A stretch of 64,000 nucleotides of DNA from an uncultured Flavobacteriales bacterium (GTDB lineage: Bacteria > Bacteroidota > Bacteroidia > Flavobacteriales_E > Vicingaceae). The notes under the pieces are model-generated. The model was given only the letters and a program-made list of their open reading frames with translations, was not told where the DNA came from and ran no database searches. The stretch is taken from positions 62,001 to 126,000 of the forward strand of contig CAJXMH010000002.1 of the NCBI GenBank assembly GCA_913056345.1, read 5' to 3'. Within the stretch, counting starts at the first letter, position 1. Every line of letters begins with the position of its first letter. Both the position numbers and the translations under genes were made by a program. Positions 40,218-50,025 of the stretch are shown here, in pieces.

Positions 40218-40970
40218 ATGAAAAAATCACGTTTTTTAGCGCTCTTGATGATCCCACTTAGCATAGGCTTATTTAGCTGCAGTGAGGAGGATGAAGATGA
40301 AGACCCAACCCCTACAACAACCAACAACAATGGAGGAGGTGGTTCCAATAATAATTCAAGTGCAAGCAGTCCACAATTTAGTGATGCAGATGCTGCATTA
40401 ATAGCTGTTGAATCAGTAACAAAAACCGTGGGGTTATCTATCACGATTGGAACTGCTGTTGCCACCTTTAACGACGGCAGTGGCACTTTAGTTGATGCAG
40501 GAACTGTAATGGTAGAGGGAGAGACCATGACGAAAAACTCAAATAACAGTTATACTTACACCGCTAGTCAAACTGCTCCTCAGGGCATTAGTTTTAGCCA
40601 ACCTATTGCATGGAGTATCTCTGGTTCATCTGATGTAACAGCTTTTTCAGAAAACAGAACACAGACTTTCCCCACTGTGGGCGATGTGAACTCTGCTGCT
40701 ACGGTTGATAAAAGCGATGGCTATACTTTAAGTGTTCCAAACGTTTCAGGAGCAGACTCAGTAATGTTTTTTGTGGGAGATGTTAGTAAAACATTGGGTG
40801 GTAGCACTACCTCATACACTTTTAGCAGCGCAGAACTAGGGAGTTTAGCTAATGGCACTAGCATTGCGCAAGTAGCTGCTTTTGACATAGATAATAAAAC
40901 CATTAACTCCAAAAAGGTTTATTTCTTGACCGAAACCGTGAAACAGTTGAGTGTAACAATTCAAGATTAG
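40218..40970 (+). CDS. Hypothetical lipoprotein with low-complexity linker
   Basis: A 250-residue exported lipoprotein: signal MKKSRFLALLMIPLSIGLFSC, then a run of Glu/Asp (residues 22-30), a Pro/Thr/Asn/Gly/Ser linker to about 57, and a beta-rich domain without recognisable family motifs. The acidic residues right after the lipid Cys are typical of surface-exposed Bacteroidota lipoproteins. TTCATTTG, one mismatch from the -7 consensus, lies about 27 bp upstream. A terminator follows directly, so it is monocistronic. Function unknown. Confidence 0.7.
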   Translation: MKKSRFLALLMIPLSIGLFSCSEEDEDEDPTPTTTNNNGGGGSNNNSSASSPQFSDADAALIAVESVTKTVGLSITIGTAVATFNDGSGTLVDAGTVMVEGETMTKNSNNSYTYTASQTAPQGISFSQPIAWSISGSSDVTAFSENRTQTFPTVGDVNSAATVDKSDGYTLSVPNVSGADSVMFFVGDVSKTLGGSTTSYTFSSAELGSLANGTSIAQVAAFDIDNKTINSKKVYFLTETVKQLSVTIQD

Positions 40971-40987
40971 ACCTTAATTCAATTGAG

Positions 40988-41016
40988 AGGCCTCACTTTT
41001 AGTGGGGCTTTTTTTT
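40988..41016 (+). terminator. Intrinsic terminator of the hypothetical lipoprotein gene
   Basis: AGGCCTCACT (40988-40997), loop TTT, AGTGGGGCTT (41001-41010): a 10-bp stem with two G-U pairs on the plus strand, followed by T to 41016. It lies 18 bp after the stop of the gene at 40218-40970 and also shields it from the convergent membrane-protein gene. Confidence 0.85.
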
Positions 41017-41072
41017 GAACTCAATGTTGAAAGGCAGATTGAACCTAAAGCTATGAGGAAAAGATTTTGAAT

Positions 41073-41807
41073 CTATGGAGATTCAGCCTTCAAAGCAGCT
41101 TCCCATCTTTTTGCAAGATCGCTCGCTTCTTTATTGTAAGCATCTAGAGTAGGAATAAAATTTCCATAATTAACCAGCCAAAAAGCGGCAACTCTGTTTC
41201 GAAAATCTGGGTTCTGATACATGTATAAATCAAATTCTCTAGGAATTTCACCTACCACCCAATCGGCAAACCATGGGTAATTATTTTTCCAATGATGCAG
41301 GCCGTCAATTACCTCATTTTCTAAAAGACCTGTTACAATTTCAAAAAGTGGGACATGTTTAGTGTAGAATTGCTTTGTATCATGAATCAAACTGTCCAAA
41401 TTAGTCTTTAGATCGGTATCCTGATTTTTCAATATGGAAAATCCATTAACGCTTGGTTCAAAAGTCTGAAATCGAGAGATTAAGTAAGGGCAAAGACTGC
41501 AGGTATCGTAAAAGTTTTGTTCAACAGTATCACTCATGATCGCAAGAAACATAGACTTTCTTTCGTTTTCTGCTCGAATGATTGCGGAGCTATGTAGTGT
41601 GTCTTTTTTTAGATCTTGTAATACTTGTAATCCTGTTCGTTGAATGTGCTTTAATTCTTGCTTTTCTGTGTATGCTCCCTTTATGAAAAGTGCTATTAAA
41701 ATGCCGATCACCACCAAGATGATTTCTCCAAGCGCATACCTTAAATACGACCCAATATTCCCGCTTTTCATAAGCTCATTGCGTTTTAAGTTAAAAATGG
41801 GACTCAT
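41073..41807 (-). CDS. DUF6090-like single-pass membrane protein
   Basis: A 244-residue protein with the N-terminal signature KSGNIGSYLRYALGEIILVVIGILIALFIKG, a membrane helix preceded by the (K)YLxYAxGEI motif seen in DUF6090-type proteins of Bacteroidota. The remaining 190 or so residues are a helical, charged extracytoplasmic domain with a C-x-x-C (TCSLCPYL) near residue 105. Function unknown. The ATG at 41807 overlaps the stop of the upstream membrane gene by 4 bp (ATGA), which decides the start over an in-frame ATG twelve codons later. Confidence 0.7.
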   Translation of the reverse strand: MSPIFNLKRNELMKSGNIGSYLRYALGEIILVVIGILIALFIKGAYTEKQELKHIQRTGLQVLQDLKKDTLHSSAIIRAENERKSMFLAIMSDTVEQNFYDTCSLCPYLISRFQTFEPSVNGFSILKNQDTDLKTNLDSLIHDTKQFYTKHVPLFEIVTGLLENEVIDGLHHWKNNYPWFADWVVGEIPREFDLYMYQNPDFRNRVAAFWLVNYGNFIPTLDAYNKEASDLAKRWEAALKAESP

Positions 41808-42202
41808 GTTTCAGTTTCTTTTGATTTTATTCCAGATTGATTTTTAGCCTTTTTTGATTTCGGAGGGGTGAAATATAAAAGGAGTGCTAACAAAAAGATC
41901 AGTGCCATGAGAAGGTAGATGCCTGAGTTTTGAAGCCAATCAATTACGGCATCTAAGTTTTCACTAGCCCATAGATAATATAAAAGAGCAAGAATAACTC
42001 CTACAATTCCACTGATTAGATAATTCCTTCTGAGTCTAAGGGACTTAAAATTTCCCAACAGGGCAGAAGCGCTAAAAATTGCAGAGAGTGCGACAACTAA
42101 GGTGCTAATCAAGATGAGAGTATCGGCACTCATTTTTAAAATCAAGACAGCCGTAATTAAGATTTCACAAACTACAATCGTCAATAGGGCACCTAGTCTC
42201 AT
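41804..42202 (-). CDS. Small polytopic membrane protein
   Basis: A 132-residue protein with four hydrophobic helices (about 6-23, 27-47, 59-77, 92-112) and a short basic tail (TPPKSKKAKNQ). I recognise no family. It is coupled through an ATGA overlap to the DUF6090-like gene, so the two products may form a membrane complex. The 277 bp upstream of it (42203-42479), shared with a divergent VPS10-like gene, hold no gene and no clear palindrome. Confidence 0.6.
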   Translation of the reverse strand: MRLGALLTIVVCEILITAVLILKMSADTLILISTLVVALSAIFSASALLGNFKSLRLRRNYLISGIVGVILALLYYLWASENLDAVIDWLQNSGIYLLMALIFLLALLLYFTPPKSKKAKNQSGIKSKETET

Positions 42203-42479
42203 CTGCTAAAGATAAGGACTCTAAACTAATGGTGTTTTACAAAATCTGGCAATCCTATAAAAATAATTGAGGCGTTCAATCCTTTTTAGCCTAATACGAT
42301 TATTTAAAAGATAGAAATGGAAGTAAGCTGTTTGCTAACTTTTGATCAAAGGGAAATTGAATCTTTTAATTTTGCCTAGGTCTTCTTCAATTTCCACAAA
42401 CTACTACCGCTCCTATATTTTAAAATGAACTATTATTGGCTTTTCCTTATTCTTGTATTGAACAATTAAATTAAACCTC

Positions 42480-45400
42480 ATGCTAAAACGTTTTTTAGGT
42501 CTTTTTCTACTACTCCTATCATTTGGAGCATACAGTCAATATAATCGAGTGGCAGACTCCACTCTAAGTGGAATGAAGTTTCGCAGCATTGGGCCTGCTT
42601 TTATGTCAGGCAGAATCGCCGACATTGCCATACATCCGAAGAATGATAATATCTGGTACATTGCTGTAGGATCAGGTGGAGTTTGGCGTACCGAGAATAG
42701 TGGAGTAAGCTGGAAACCACTTTTTGACAAGCAGAAAGTTTACAGTACAGGATGCTTGACAATTGATCCACAACAACCCTCTACCATTTGGGTAGGAACG
42801 GGAGAAAATGTTGGAGGACGACATGTTAGTTTTGGCGATGGGATCTACCGCAGTTTAGATGGAGGTAATAGTTGGAAAAACATGGGGTTGAAAAAAACTG
42901 AGCACATTTCAAAAATTATTGTTCACCCTAAAAATTCAGCCATCATTTACGTTGCTGCTCAAGGCCCACTATGGAGCAAAGGAGGAGAGCGAGGTTTCTA
43001 CCGCAGCAGTGATGGAGGTAAAAGCTGGGAGAAAACTTTAGGCAATGATGAATGGACAGGAGTTACTGATATTGAAATTGATCCGACAAATCCTGAAGTA
43101 ATTTATGCTGCCACTTGGGACAGGCACCGCACGGTTGCAGCCTATATGGGTGGAGGCCCCGGGACTGCACTGCACAAAAGCACTGATGGTGGCAAAACAT
43201 GGAGAAAACTCAAGCAAGGATTACCTAAAGGAAACCTTGGAAAAATAGGTTTAGCAGTTAGTCCGCAAAAACCAAATGTGGTTTATGCGGCCATTGAATT
43301 GGATCGAAGAAGCGGGGCAGTTTACCGCAGTGAAGACCATGGTGCCAGCTGGAAAAAAATGTCCAATACCGTTTCCGGAGCAACAGGACCACATTACTAT
43401 CAAGAGTTGTATGCTTCTCCTCATCAATTTGACCGACTTTATTTAATGGATGTAAGGGCTCAAGTCAGTGAAGATGGTGGTAAGACATTTAAGCGAATGC
43501 CTGAAAAACACAAACACAGTGATAATCATGCAATGGCTTTTCGCAAAGATGATCCCAATTACCTTTTATTCGGAACCGATGGTGGCTTGTACGAGTCTTT
43601 TGATCTAGCAGAAAACTGGCGCTTTATTGCAAATTTGCCGCTAACACAATACTACAAAGTAGCGGTAGATGATGCTGAACCTTTCTACAACATTTATGGC
43701 GGAACTCAGGATAATAATACTCAGGGAGGCCCTTCTCGCACGGATAATGTCCACGGTATTATGAATTCTGATTGGTACGTGGTGTTGTTTGGAGATGGAC
43801 ATCAACCAGCTACCGAGCCTGGCAACCCTGATATTGTTTATGCTGAATGGCAGCAAGGTAATTTAGCTCGAGTAGATAAAACTACCGGGGAGTTAGTTTA
43901 CATTCAGCCGCAGCCAGAAGAGGGAGATCCGGTTGAGCGCTTCAATTGGGATGCTCCAATCTTGGTAAGCGCTCACGATCCTAAAACCTTGTATTTTGCC
44001 TCACAAAGAGTTTGGAAGTCTACTGATCGCGGAGACAGTTGGAAAGAAATTTCGGGAGACTTAACCAAAGACCTTGAACGCATTGAACTTCCCATTATGG
44101 GTAAACAACAAAGTTGGGACAATCCATGGGATATTTATGCTATGTCAAACTACAGTACCATTACTTCTTTGGCGGAATCTCCAATTCAAGAGGGCTTGGT
44201 TTATGCTGGTACAGATGATGGTTTGATCCAAGTCTCTGCCGACGATGGAGCAAATTGGCGTGAAATACCGGTAGCAAAACTCGGAGCTCCTGCCACAGCT
44301 TTTGTAAACGATATCAAAGCTGATTTGTATGACGCCAATACCGTTTATGTAAGCTTAGACAACCATAAGTTTGGAGATTATAAACCTTACTTCTACAAGA
44401 GCACTGATCAGGGCAAGAGTTGGAAAAAGTTGACAGAAGGACTTCCTGAAAAGACTTTAGTTTGGCGCATGGTGCAAGACCATAAACAAGATAAGTTGCT
44501 TTTTTTAGCAACTGAATTCGGCATCTATGCCTCTTTTAATGGAGGGCAAAAATGGCATCAAATGAAAGGTGGCTTGCCAACCATTTCTTTCCGCGATTTG
44601 GCCATTCAAAAAAGAGAAAACGATCTGGTTGCTGCCTCTTTTGGTAGAGGGTTTTACGTATTAGATGATTATAGTCCACTTCGTGAAATGACAGACGAAA
44701 ACTTAAAGAAAGAGGGGCATTTATTTCCCATTAAAGATGCATGGTGGTTCATTCCTCGTCCAAAGCTAGGTTTTGGAGGCAAGGGCTCACAAGGAGCAGC
44801 ACATTATGTGGCACCTAATCCTGACTTTGGGGCCATCATGACTTATTATTTAAAAGAAGACTATCAAACATTAAAGCAAGAACGAAAAGCAGCAGAGAAA
44901 AAGCAAAAAGAGAATGGAATACCCTTCCCCGGCTGGGAAGCATTAGAAAAGGAACGCCTTGAAGCGATGCCGAAAGTTTACCTTTTAATTAAAGATGAAT
45001 CAGGAAAAGTGATTCGCCGTCTTAGAGCCGCTACAAAAAAAGGAGTTCATCGTTTGGCTTGGGATCTCCGCTATCCTTCCACCAATCTCGTAAAAAGTGG
45101 AAAACTGCCTAAGAATGCAGATCAGGAGCCTAAGGGATTTATGGTTGCTCCGGGAAAGTATTCAGCCACTTTAATGAAAATGGAAGAAGGCAAAGCAGTC
45201 ACTTTATCTGAAGCACAAAGCTTTGAGGTTAAAAGGCTGCGCAACGGAGCTTTAAAAAGAAGTGAAGATGCGGCAACTGCTTCATTTTGGAGAGAATTGG
45301 AGGAAACCAATTTACTTTTAAGTGCTACCCAACAAGCCTTGAATGATCAGCTCGAGAAGCTTAAACGCATGATGGTAGCTTTGAGCCGCAGTCAGAGTGA

Positions 45401-45728
45401 GCCAGGTAAATTAGATGATGATTTACACGCGATGGGTATCAAATTAGAGCTCATGAAAAAACAATTTAGTGGCGATCCGCTCAGGAACGAAGTAGGGGAG
45501 AAGTCGAAGCCCACCATTGGGAGTCGCTTGTCAGCGGCAACAACAGGGACAGCCTACAGCACTTATGGACCAACTCCTAATCACCAAAAGACGCTTAGTA
45601 TTGCCAATCGGCAGCTTCAGCAATTACGAATTGAATTAAAGAACATAGTTGAAGAGGAGATACCTGCATTGGAAGAGCGTTTGATCGAGGCAAAGGCTCC
45701 TTATGTTAAAGGCATGCCATTACGGTAA
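42480..45728 (+). CDS. Large secreted VPS10/BNR-repeat protein
   Basis: A 1082-residue exported protein. A signal peptide (MLKRFLGLFLLLLSFGAYSQ) is followed by a sortilin/VPS10-like propeller in which Asp-box repeats recur: GGVWRTENSGVSW, GIYRSLDGGNSW, GFYRSSDGGKSW, ALHKSTDGGKTW, AVYRSEDHGASW, RVWKSTDRGDSW, FYKSTDQGKSW. These run to about residue 700. The last 300 residues contain a helical, Lys/Glu-rich tail and no type IX sorting domain, so it may stay in the periplasm. Bacterial members have been annotated as glycosidase-like or peptidase-associated, but no catalytic residues can be assigned here. It may form an operon with the DUF5916 gene 169 bp on. Confidence 0.78.
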   Translation: MLKRFLGLFLLLLSFGAYSQYNRVADSTLSGMKFRSIGPAFMSGRIADIAIHPKNDNIWYIAVGSGGVWRTENSGVSWKPLFDKQKVYSTGCLTIDPQQPSTIWVGTGENVGGRHVSFGDGIYRSLDGGNSWKNMGLKKTEHISKIIVHPKNSAIIYVAAQGPLWSKGGERGFYRSSDGGKSWEKTLGNDEWTGVTDIEIDPTNPEVIYAATWDRHRTVAAYMGGGPGTALHKSTDGGKTWRKLKQGLPKGNLGKIGLAVSPQKPNVVYAAIELDRRSGAVYRSEDHGASWKKMSNTVSGATGPHYYQELYASPHQFDRLYLMDVRAQVSEDGGKTFKRMPEKHKHSDNHAMAFRKDDPNYLLFGTDGGLYESFDLAENWRFIANLPLTQYYKVAVDDAEPFYNIYGGTQDNNTQGGPSRTDNVHGIMNSDWYVVLFGDGHQPATEPGNPDIVYAEWQQGNLARVDKTTGELVYIQPQPEEGDPVERFNWDAPILVSAHDPKTLYFASQRVWKSTDRGDSWKEISGDLTKDLERIELPIMGKQQSWDNPWDIYAMSNYSTITSLAESPIQEGLVYAGTDDGLIQVSADDGANWREIPVAKLGAPATAFVNDIKADLYDANTVYVSLDNHKFGDYKPYFYKSTDQGKSWKKLTEGLPEKTLVWRMVQDHKQDKLLFLATEFGIYASFNGGQKWHQMKGGLPTISFRDLAIQKRENDLVAASFGRGFYVLDDYSPLREMTDENLKKEGHLFPIKDAWWFIPRPKLGFGGKGSQGAAHYVAPNPDFGAIMTYYLKEDYQTLKQERKAAEKKQKENGIPFPGWEALEKERLEAMPKVYLLIKDESGKVIRRLRAATKKGVHRLAWDLRYPSTNLVKSGKLPKNADQEPKGFMVAPGKYSATLMKMEEGKAVTLSEAQSFEVKRLRNGALKRSEDAATASFWRELEETNLLLSATQQALNDQLEKLKRMMVALSRSQSEPGKLDDDLHAMGIKLELMKKQFSGDPLRNEVGEKSKPTIGSRLSAATTGTAYSTYGPTPNHQKTLSIANRQLQQLRIELKNIVEEEIPALEERLIEAKAPYVKGMPLR

Positions 45729-45897
45729 CTTTCTAGCATAAGTAGATTTATTCGTACAAGACTGCGGTAATTGATTGTTGTAAAGCAGTAGAGCTTGATT
45801 ACCTTAAGACATTTTGAGATTTTACGCTATTTTAAGCGTTCAATTCAACTTGTAAAAGGCAGTCAAGTAAGAAAGGGCTTTTGGTAATTTCGCCCCC

Positions 45898-48087
45898 GTG
45901 AAAAAGCTTTTTCTAATATGGCCTTTCTTGCTATTGTTGCTTGTTTATTCAAGAGCTTATGGACAAGCGCTTGATCCTAACTTAGGAGTTTTACCCGTAG
46001 AATCTATTGAGGCTTCACCCTTAGAAAGCAATTTTGTTTTTGATGGAATATTGAATGAAGCAGAATGGCAGACAGCACAAAGAATTTCTGACTTTACGCA
46101 AAGGGAGCTTGATCTCGGAGAACCCATCACTGAAAAGACCGAAGTAGCCATTTTGATCGATGATGAATTCATGTACATTGGGGTGTGGTGCTATGACCGA
46201 GAGCCAGAGAAAATCATTGCTAAAGAGATGCGTCGAGATTTTAGTTTTAACCTTGAAGATAATTTCATGGTAATCATCGACACCTATTTAGACCGTCGTA
46301 ATGGTTTTCAATTCGTGATCAATCCCAATGGAGCTCGGGCCGACCTGCAAACCTTTAATAATGGAGGGTCTTCTAATCAGTTTTGGAATGGGGTGTGGGA
46401 TGTAAGGACACAAATCACGAAAGAAGGTTGGTTTGCTGAAATTCGAATTCCATTCTACACCCTAAAGTATCGACCGGGTGAAGAGGAGCAAATATGGGGA
46501 ATAAATTTTGAGCGAAACATTAGAAGAAATCGACAGCAAGCGCGATGGAAAGGTTGGCAGCGGAATTACGACATCTCGGATGTTAGTCAAGCTGGTTTAC
46601 TAAAGGGTTTAAAAGATCTAAGAGACAAACGATTTATTGAGGTAAAGCCCTATGCTTTGGGTGGGGGAGAGAATATCAATGGAGACACAGAAGGAGTTGG
46701 AAATGTTGGTGGAGACATCAATGCTTTGTTGGGACCTACTTACCGCTTGAATCTCACTTTCAATACTGATTTCGCTCAGGTGGAAGCAGATCGGCAGCAG
46801 ATCAACCTGACGCGCTTTCCACTCTTTTTTCCTGAATTGAGAGAGTTCTTTCTTGAAGGAGAAGACTTTTTTGACTTTGGACTAGGTGGAAATCGAATCA
46901 TACCTTTTTATTCAAGGAGAATTGGATTGAGTGAATCTCGAGAGACTGTTCCAATTATTGCTGGTGCTCGAATATTAGGCAAAGAAGAGAAAACCACCCT
47001 TGGCGCCATGAGTATACAAACAGCCGAGGCAGAGGGAGATCCATCTACTAATTTCTCAACCTTGAGTTGGAGGCAGGATGTGGGCAAACAGAGTGTGATT
47101 GGTGCTATGACGACCAATAAGATCACCAATGGTCGTTGGCACACTACCACAGGAGCCAACGGACGCTACAGCACAGCAAACTTCTTAGGAAAAAGTAACC
47201 TTGATGTTGGAGGGGCTTTTATTCAAACATACAATACCGATGATGGCTATGCTTCAGACGCCAACGCTTACCGTGCTTTTATAAGTCTCCCAAATGACTT
47301 TTTAAGGGTATTTGCCTCAACCCAAAGAGCCCCCGCATCCTTTGATCCAGAGGTTGGTTTAATGCGCCGAAGAAACTTTCAAGAGAGTTTTGGTCAGGTC
47401 TTTTTTCAACCAAGGCCTAAGAATAATTTCAAGTGGATCCGGCAATTTTATTTTTCGCCTGTTGCACTTACTTACGTGCAATTTGAAGATACGAGAGATT
47501 TGCAGTCTTTTTCTTACCGCATCCGCCCTTTGGGCTTTGAAACTCGATCAGGGGAAGGCTTTTACTTTGATGTTGAGCGCGTAGCGGAAGGCTTGCGAGA
47601 AGATTTTGAAATCTTTCCTGGAATCGTGATTCCGAAAGGGGAATATTGGTGGAATCGGTATACTTTCTTCTTTGAAACCTTTGAAGCCCGAGCGTTTTCT
47701 TTTAATACTCAAGGGAATTTCGGTGAGTTTTTTGGAGGAAGTAGTTTTTCGGCCCAAGGTACTCTACTCTGGCGTGCCACTAAAAATTTCAACATCAATG
47801 CCAACTATGAGAAGAACATAGTTGACCTACCGCAGGGGAGCTTTGATACTGACTTATTTGGATCTCGCATTGAGTATGCTTTCCATCCCCAAGCTTTTGG
47901 TTCTTTGCTAGGTCAATGGAATTCGGCTCAACAAGAACTAAATGTAAATTTTAGATTGCAGTTAATTCCTAAGATTGGAACAGATTTTTTTCTCATCTAC
48001 AACCAAATTGTAGATACTCAATCAGGCCAATTTGATAACCAACGTAGTACTTTACTCGCTAAATTGATTTGGCGTTTCGTGCTCTGA
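45898..48087 (+). CDS. DUF5916 outer-membrane-type protein with CBM9-like domain
   Basis: A 729-residue exported protein. After the signal peptide (to about AYGQA), residues 35-230 form a carbohydrate-binding-module-9-like domain (FDGILNEAEWQTAQRISDFTQ, FMYIGVWCYDREPEKI, WNGVWDVRTQITKEGWFAEIRIPF). The rest is a DUF5916 region with alternating strands and a final RLIWRF-type aromatic strand (LLAKLIWRFVL), consistent with an outer-membrane beta-barrel. Translation begins with GTG at 45898; TAATTTCG, one base from the -7 consensus, lies just upstream. Role unknown; family members often sit near peptidase or polysaccharide-use genes. Confidence 0.82.
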   Translation: MKKLFLIWPFLLLLLVYSRAYGQALDPNLGVLPVESIEASPLESNFVFDGILNEAEWQTAQRISDFTQRELDLGEPITEKTEVAILIDDEFMYIGVWCYDREPEKIIAKEMRRDFSFNLEDNFMVIIDTYLDRRNGFQFVINPNGARADLQTFNNGGSSNQFWNGVWDVRTQITKEGWFAEIRIPFYTLKYRPGEEEQIWGINFERNIRRNRQQARWKGWQRNYDISDVSQAGLLKGLKDLRDKRFIEVKPYALGGGENINGDTEGVGNVGGDINALLGPTYRLNLTFNTDFAQVEADRQQINLTRFPLFFPELREFFLEGEDFFDFGLGGNRIIPFYSRRIGLSESRETVPIIAGARILGKEEKTTLGAMSIQTAEAEGDPSTNFSTLSWRQDVGKQSVIGAMTTNKITNGRWHTTTGANGRYSTANFLGKSNLDVGGAFIQTYNTDDGYASDANAYRAFISLPNDFLRVFASTQRAPASFDPEVGLMRRRNFQESFGQVFFQPRPKNNFKWIRQFYFSPVALTYVQFEDTRDLQSFSYRIRPLGFETRSGEGFYFDVERVAEGLREDFEIFPGIVIPKGEYWWNRYTFFFETFEARAFSFNTQGNFGEFFGGSSFSAQGTLLWRATKNFNINANYEKNIVDLPQGSFDTDLFGSRIEYAFHPQAFGSLLGQWNSAQQELNVNFRLQLIPKIGTDFFLIYNQIVDTQSGQFDNQRSTLLAKLIWRFVL

Positions 48088-48196
48088 TGGTTTTATCGTT
48101 CCTGCAGTTAAGACAGGAAAAAATTAAAAGTATCATAAGCTTATTAAACTTCGAAAGCATTTGTAAGTGCTAGAACTAATTCAATTCAAAACTATT

Positions 48197-49735
48197 TTAT
48201 TCCTTCCTAATCAAATCTAAGGTAAAGTTCAATTGTGTGTCTTGATTGCTTAAAAAGTCCTGATAGCTTTGCTCAACTTCAATATCAGGAATAATACCTC
48301 TTGCGTCAATTTGGTTTGGTCTTTCAGCTACATCCTGAGTTAGGTTAACAATTGAAAATTGAGTTACTAGCTTCGATTCAGGTAATTTGTACTCCATACT
48401 CGTATGTCCATTATGTCCATAGTAGCCACCTGCAGACTCCTCTCCAATTACTGTGGTGTTTTCATTTCCTGCTAACATAGCTGCAAATAAGCTGCCAGCT
48501 GAGGCAACCGCAGGTCCAATAAGTAAGTAGACTTTTCCATTAAAGGCTTTATCACTAGGATACCTTATGGTGTGGTCTTTACTGTTACTATCTTGAAAAT
48601 ACTTGCCATTTTTTTCTAAAGGAAAAATTTCTTGAAGTTTTCGATTGTATTTTCCCACGACTAGCGGCCTAATGAATTTTGGGATATTAATGTTATAATA
48701 CCTTATTAAAGGAATCTTTTTAAAAGCGATCCACGCCTGCTTATTTTCTTGAAATTCCCTCTGGCTTAAATAGGAATAAGTAATGAGATCATTGGGGTCA
48801 TCGCCTCCGCCATTATAGCGCACATCTACAATCAAGTTTTTTAGCTGATTGCTTTGGATGCTAGTAAAAATACTGTCTAAGAACTTTGCGTATGCCTTAT
48901 GTTCTTTGGTTGATTCATTTCCCATACCAAAGGAATGAATGCTAAGTAGTCCACTTACAGAGTCAATTCTTTTAAATGAATACTTTTGATCATCATCAAG
49001 CTTTGCATAGTTGATTTGGTCAAAGGGTCGGGAATGCCTTTGGTTGAATCGTTCATAGTATTTCGCATAACTCACGCTTTTCAATACTACTTCTTCACTT
49101 GCTTTTTGCCCTTTTCGTTTCAACCGAATCCTAAAACTGTCTTGAAGACCAAATGCCAATCTATAGTAACGCGCAAAATGGGTGCTTACACCTAGTTTTT
49201 TACCGCTTAGGTTGTTGCCATCTGTAGTATAATACATGTCTAATTTAGCCACCAATTCAGCTATTGGAGTGTCATTTATTTCGACTAATTCAGTTCCTAA
49301 AGGGATTGGCCCATCCGCATAATTAATAATCCATTTGTCTTGAATGCATTTAACCGGCAAAGGGAAATAGCCATTCTCTTCCTTCCGAACTTTTTGCCAT
49401 CTTTTATGTGGCATATTGGTTTCATTATGCAAGCTGCCTTCGTAGTCAGTTAGTTTAGCAATTAAATTGAAGAAGTCCCGATAAGTCGAGAGGCTATTGA
49501 TTTTTTCTTCCGCCCAATTGTAAGTGCTGTCTATTTGTTCTTTGGTTCTGTATTTATAAAGTCCGGAATTTACTTTCTGCCTTATTTCTTTAAAAACGGC
49601 TAAATCTTTCTTCATTTTCTTCTGCGAAAAAGAATCGTCAATTGATTGTCCAAATCCACTAATTTGTAGAAGGACTAAAAAGAAAATTATCAGTCGTTTG
49701 ATTTTCAAGTTGCTCGTTTTTTTAATGCTAGTCAA
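48197..49735 (-). CDS. S41-family (C-terminal processing type) secreted peptidase
   Basis: A 512-residue exported peptidase. A signal peptide (IIFFLVLLQISGFG) is followed by an N-terminal helical domain and a tail-specific-protease-like core: LIVDVRYNGGGDDP, then KVYLLIGPAVASAGSLFAAML with the nucleophile Ser, and TTVIGEESAGGYYGH. No PDZ domain is obvious in its usual place; instead residues 120-230 hold a distinct insert (VELVEINDTPIAELV resembles a degenerate PDZ). The C-terminus keeps the ARGIIPDIEVE motif. Likely acts on peptides or misfolded proteins in the periplasm; natural substrate unknown. Confidence 0.82.
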   Translation of the reverse strand: MTSIKKTSNLKIKRLIIFFLVLLQISGFGQSIDDSFSQKKMKKDLAVFKEIRQKVNSGLYKYRTKEQIDSTYNWAEEKINSLSTYRDFFNLIAKLTDYEGSLHNETNMPHKRWQKVRKEENGYFPLPVKCIQDKWIINYADGPIPLGTELVEINDTPIAELVAKLDMYYTTDGNNLSGKKLGVSTHFARYYRLAFGLQDSFRIRLKRKGQKASEEVVLKSVSYAKYYERFNQRHSRPFDQINYAKLDDDQKYSFKRIDSVSGLLSIHSFGMGNESTKEHKAYAKFLDSIFTSIQSNQLKNLIVDVRYNGGGDDPNDLITYSYLSQREFQENKQAWIAFKKIPLIRYYNINIPKFIRPLVVGKYNRKLQEIFPLEKNGKYFQDSNSKDHTIRYPSDKAFNGKVYLLIGPAVASAGSLFAAMLAGNENTTVIGEESAGGYYGHNGHTSMEYKLPESKLVTQFSIVNLTQDVAERPNQIDARGIIPDIEVEQSYQDFLSNQDTQLNFTLDLIRKE

Positions 49736-49943
49736 GATACATTCTTTAGAGAAGTTATAGATACATGCATTAAACTAAATTAGTCTCTAACCTCATTGAT
49801 TGCCCGCCCGGTTGTCCCGTTCGGACTTGTTCTATGTTTCTTAATCTTTACTCTTTCATCACTTTCTCTCTTCTCGTTTTCCTCTTTTAATCGCTTTCGA
49901 CTTTTTGATTAAAATTGCTTTTAAAAGGTTTATATAATTAATG

Positions 49944-50007
49944 GTAAATTTACATTAAACGCATGCGTCATCGTTGATTTTTATTGCGTCTACTATGCAA
50001 TAATCAA
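49944..50007 (+). promoter_or_regulatory. Three inverted repeats upstream of the seven-repeat surface protein
   Basis: Within 64 bp lie GTAAATTTAC (49944-49953), ACGCATGCGT (49959-49968) and a long hairpin: TTGATT-TTT-ATTGC (49974-49987) pairs with GCAATAATCAA (49997-50007), 11 bp with a 3-nt bulge and a 9-nt loop. The gene starts at 50026. A TATCTTTT -7-like element lies between hairpin and ATG, so the dyads are more likely operators than mRNA structure. The rest of the 290-bp gap (49736-50025) holds no gene; a short GC-rich patch near 49802-49828 is unexplained. Confidence 0.5.
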
Positions 50008-50025
50008 TAACTATATCTTTTAAAG

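Noticed and set aside
48103-48124. Hairpin TTCCTG-N9-CAGGAA between convergent genes
   Set aside because: The run that follows on the plus strand is A, not T, and the minus side lacks a T tract after the stem, so it is not a convincing terminator.
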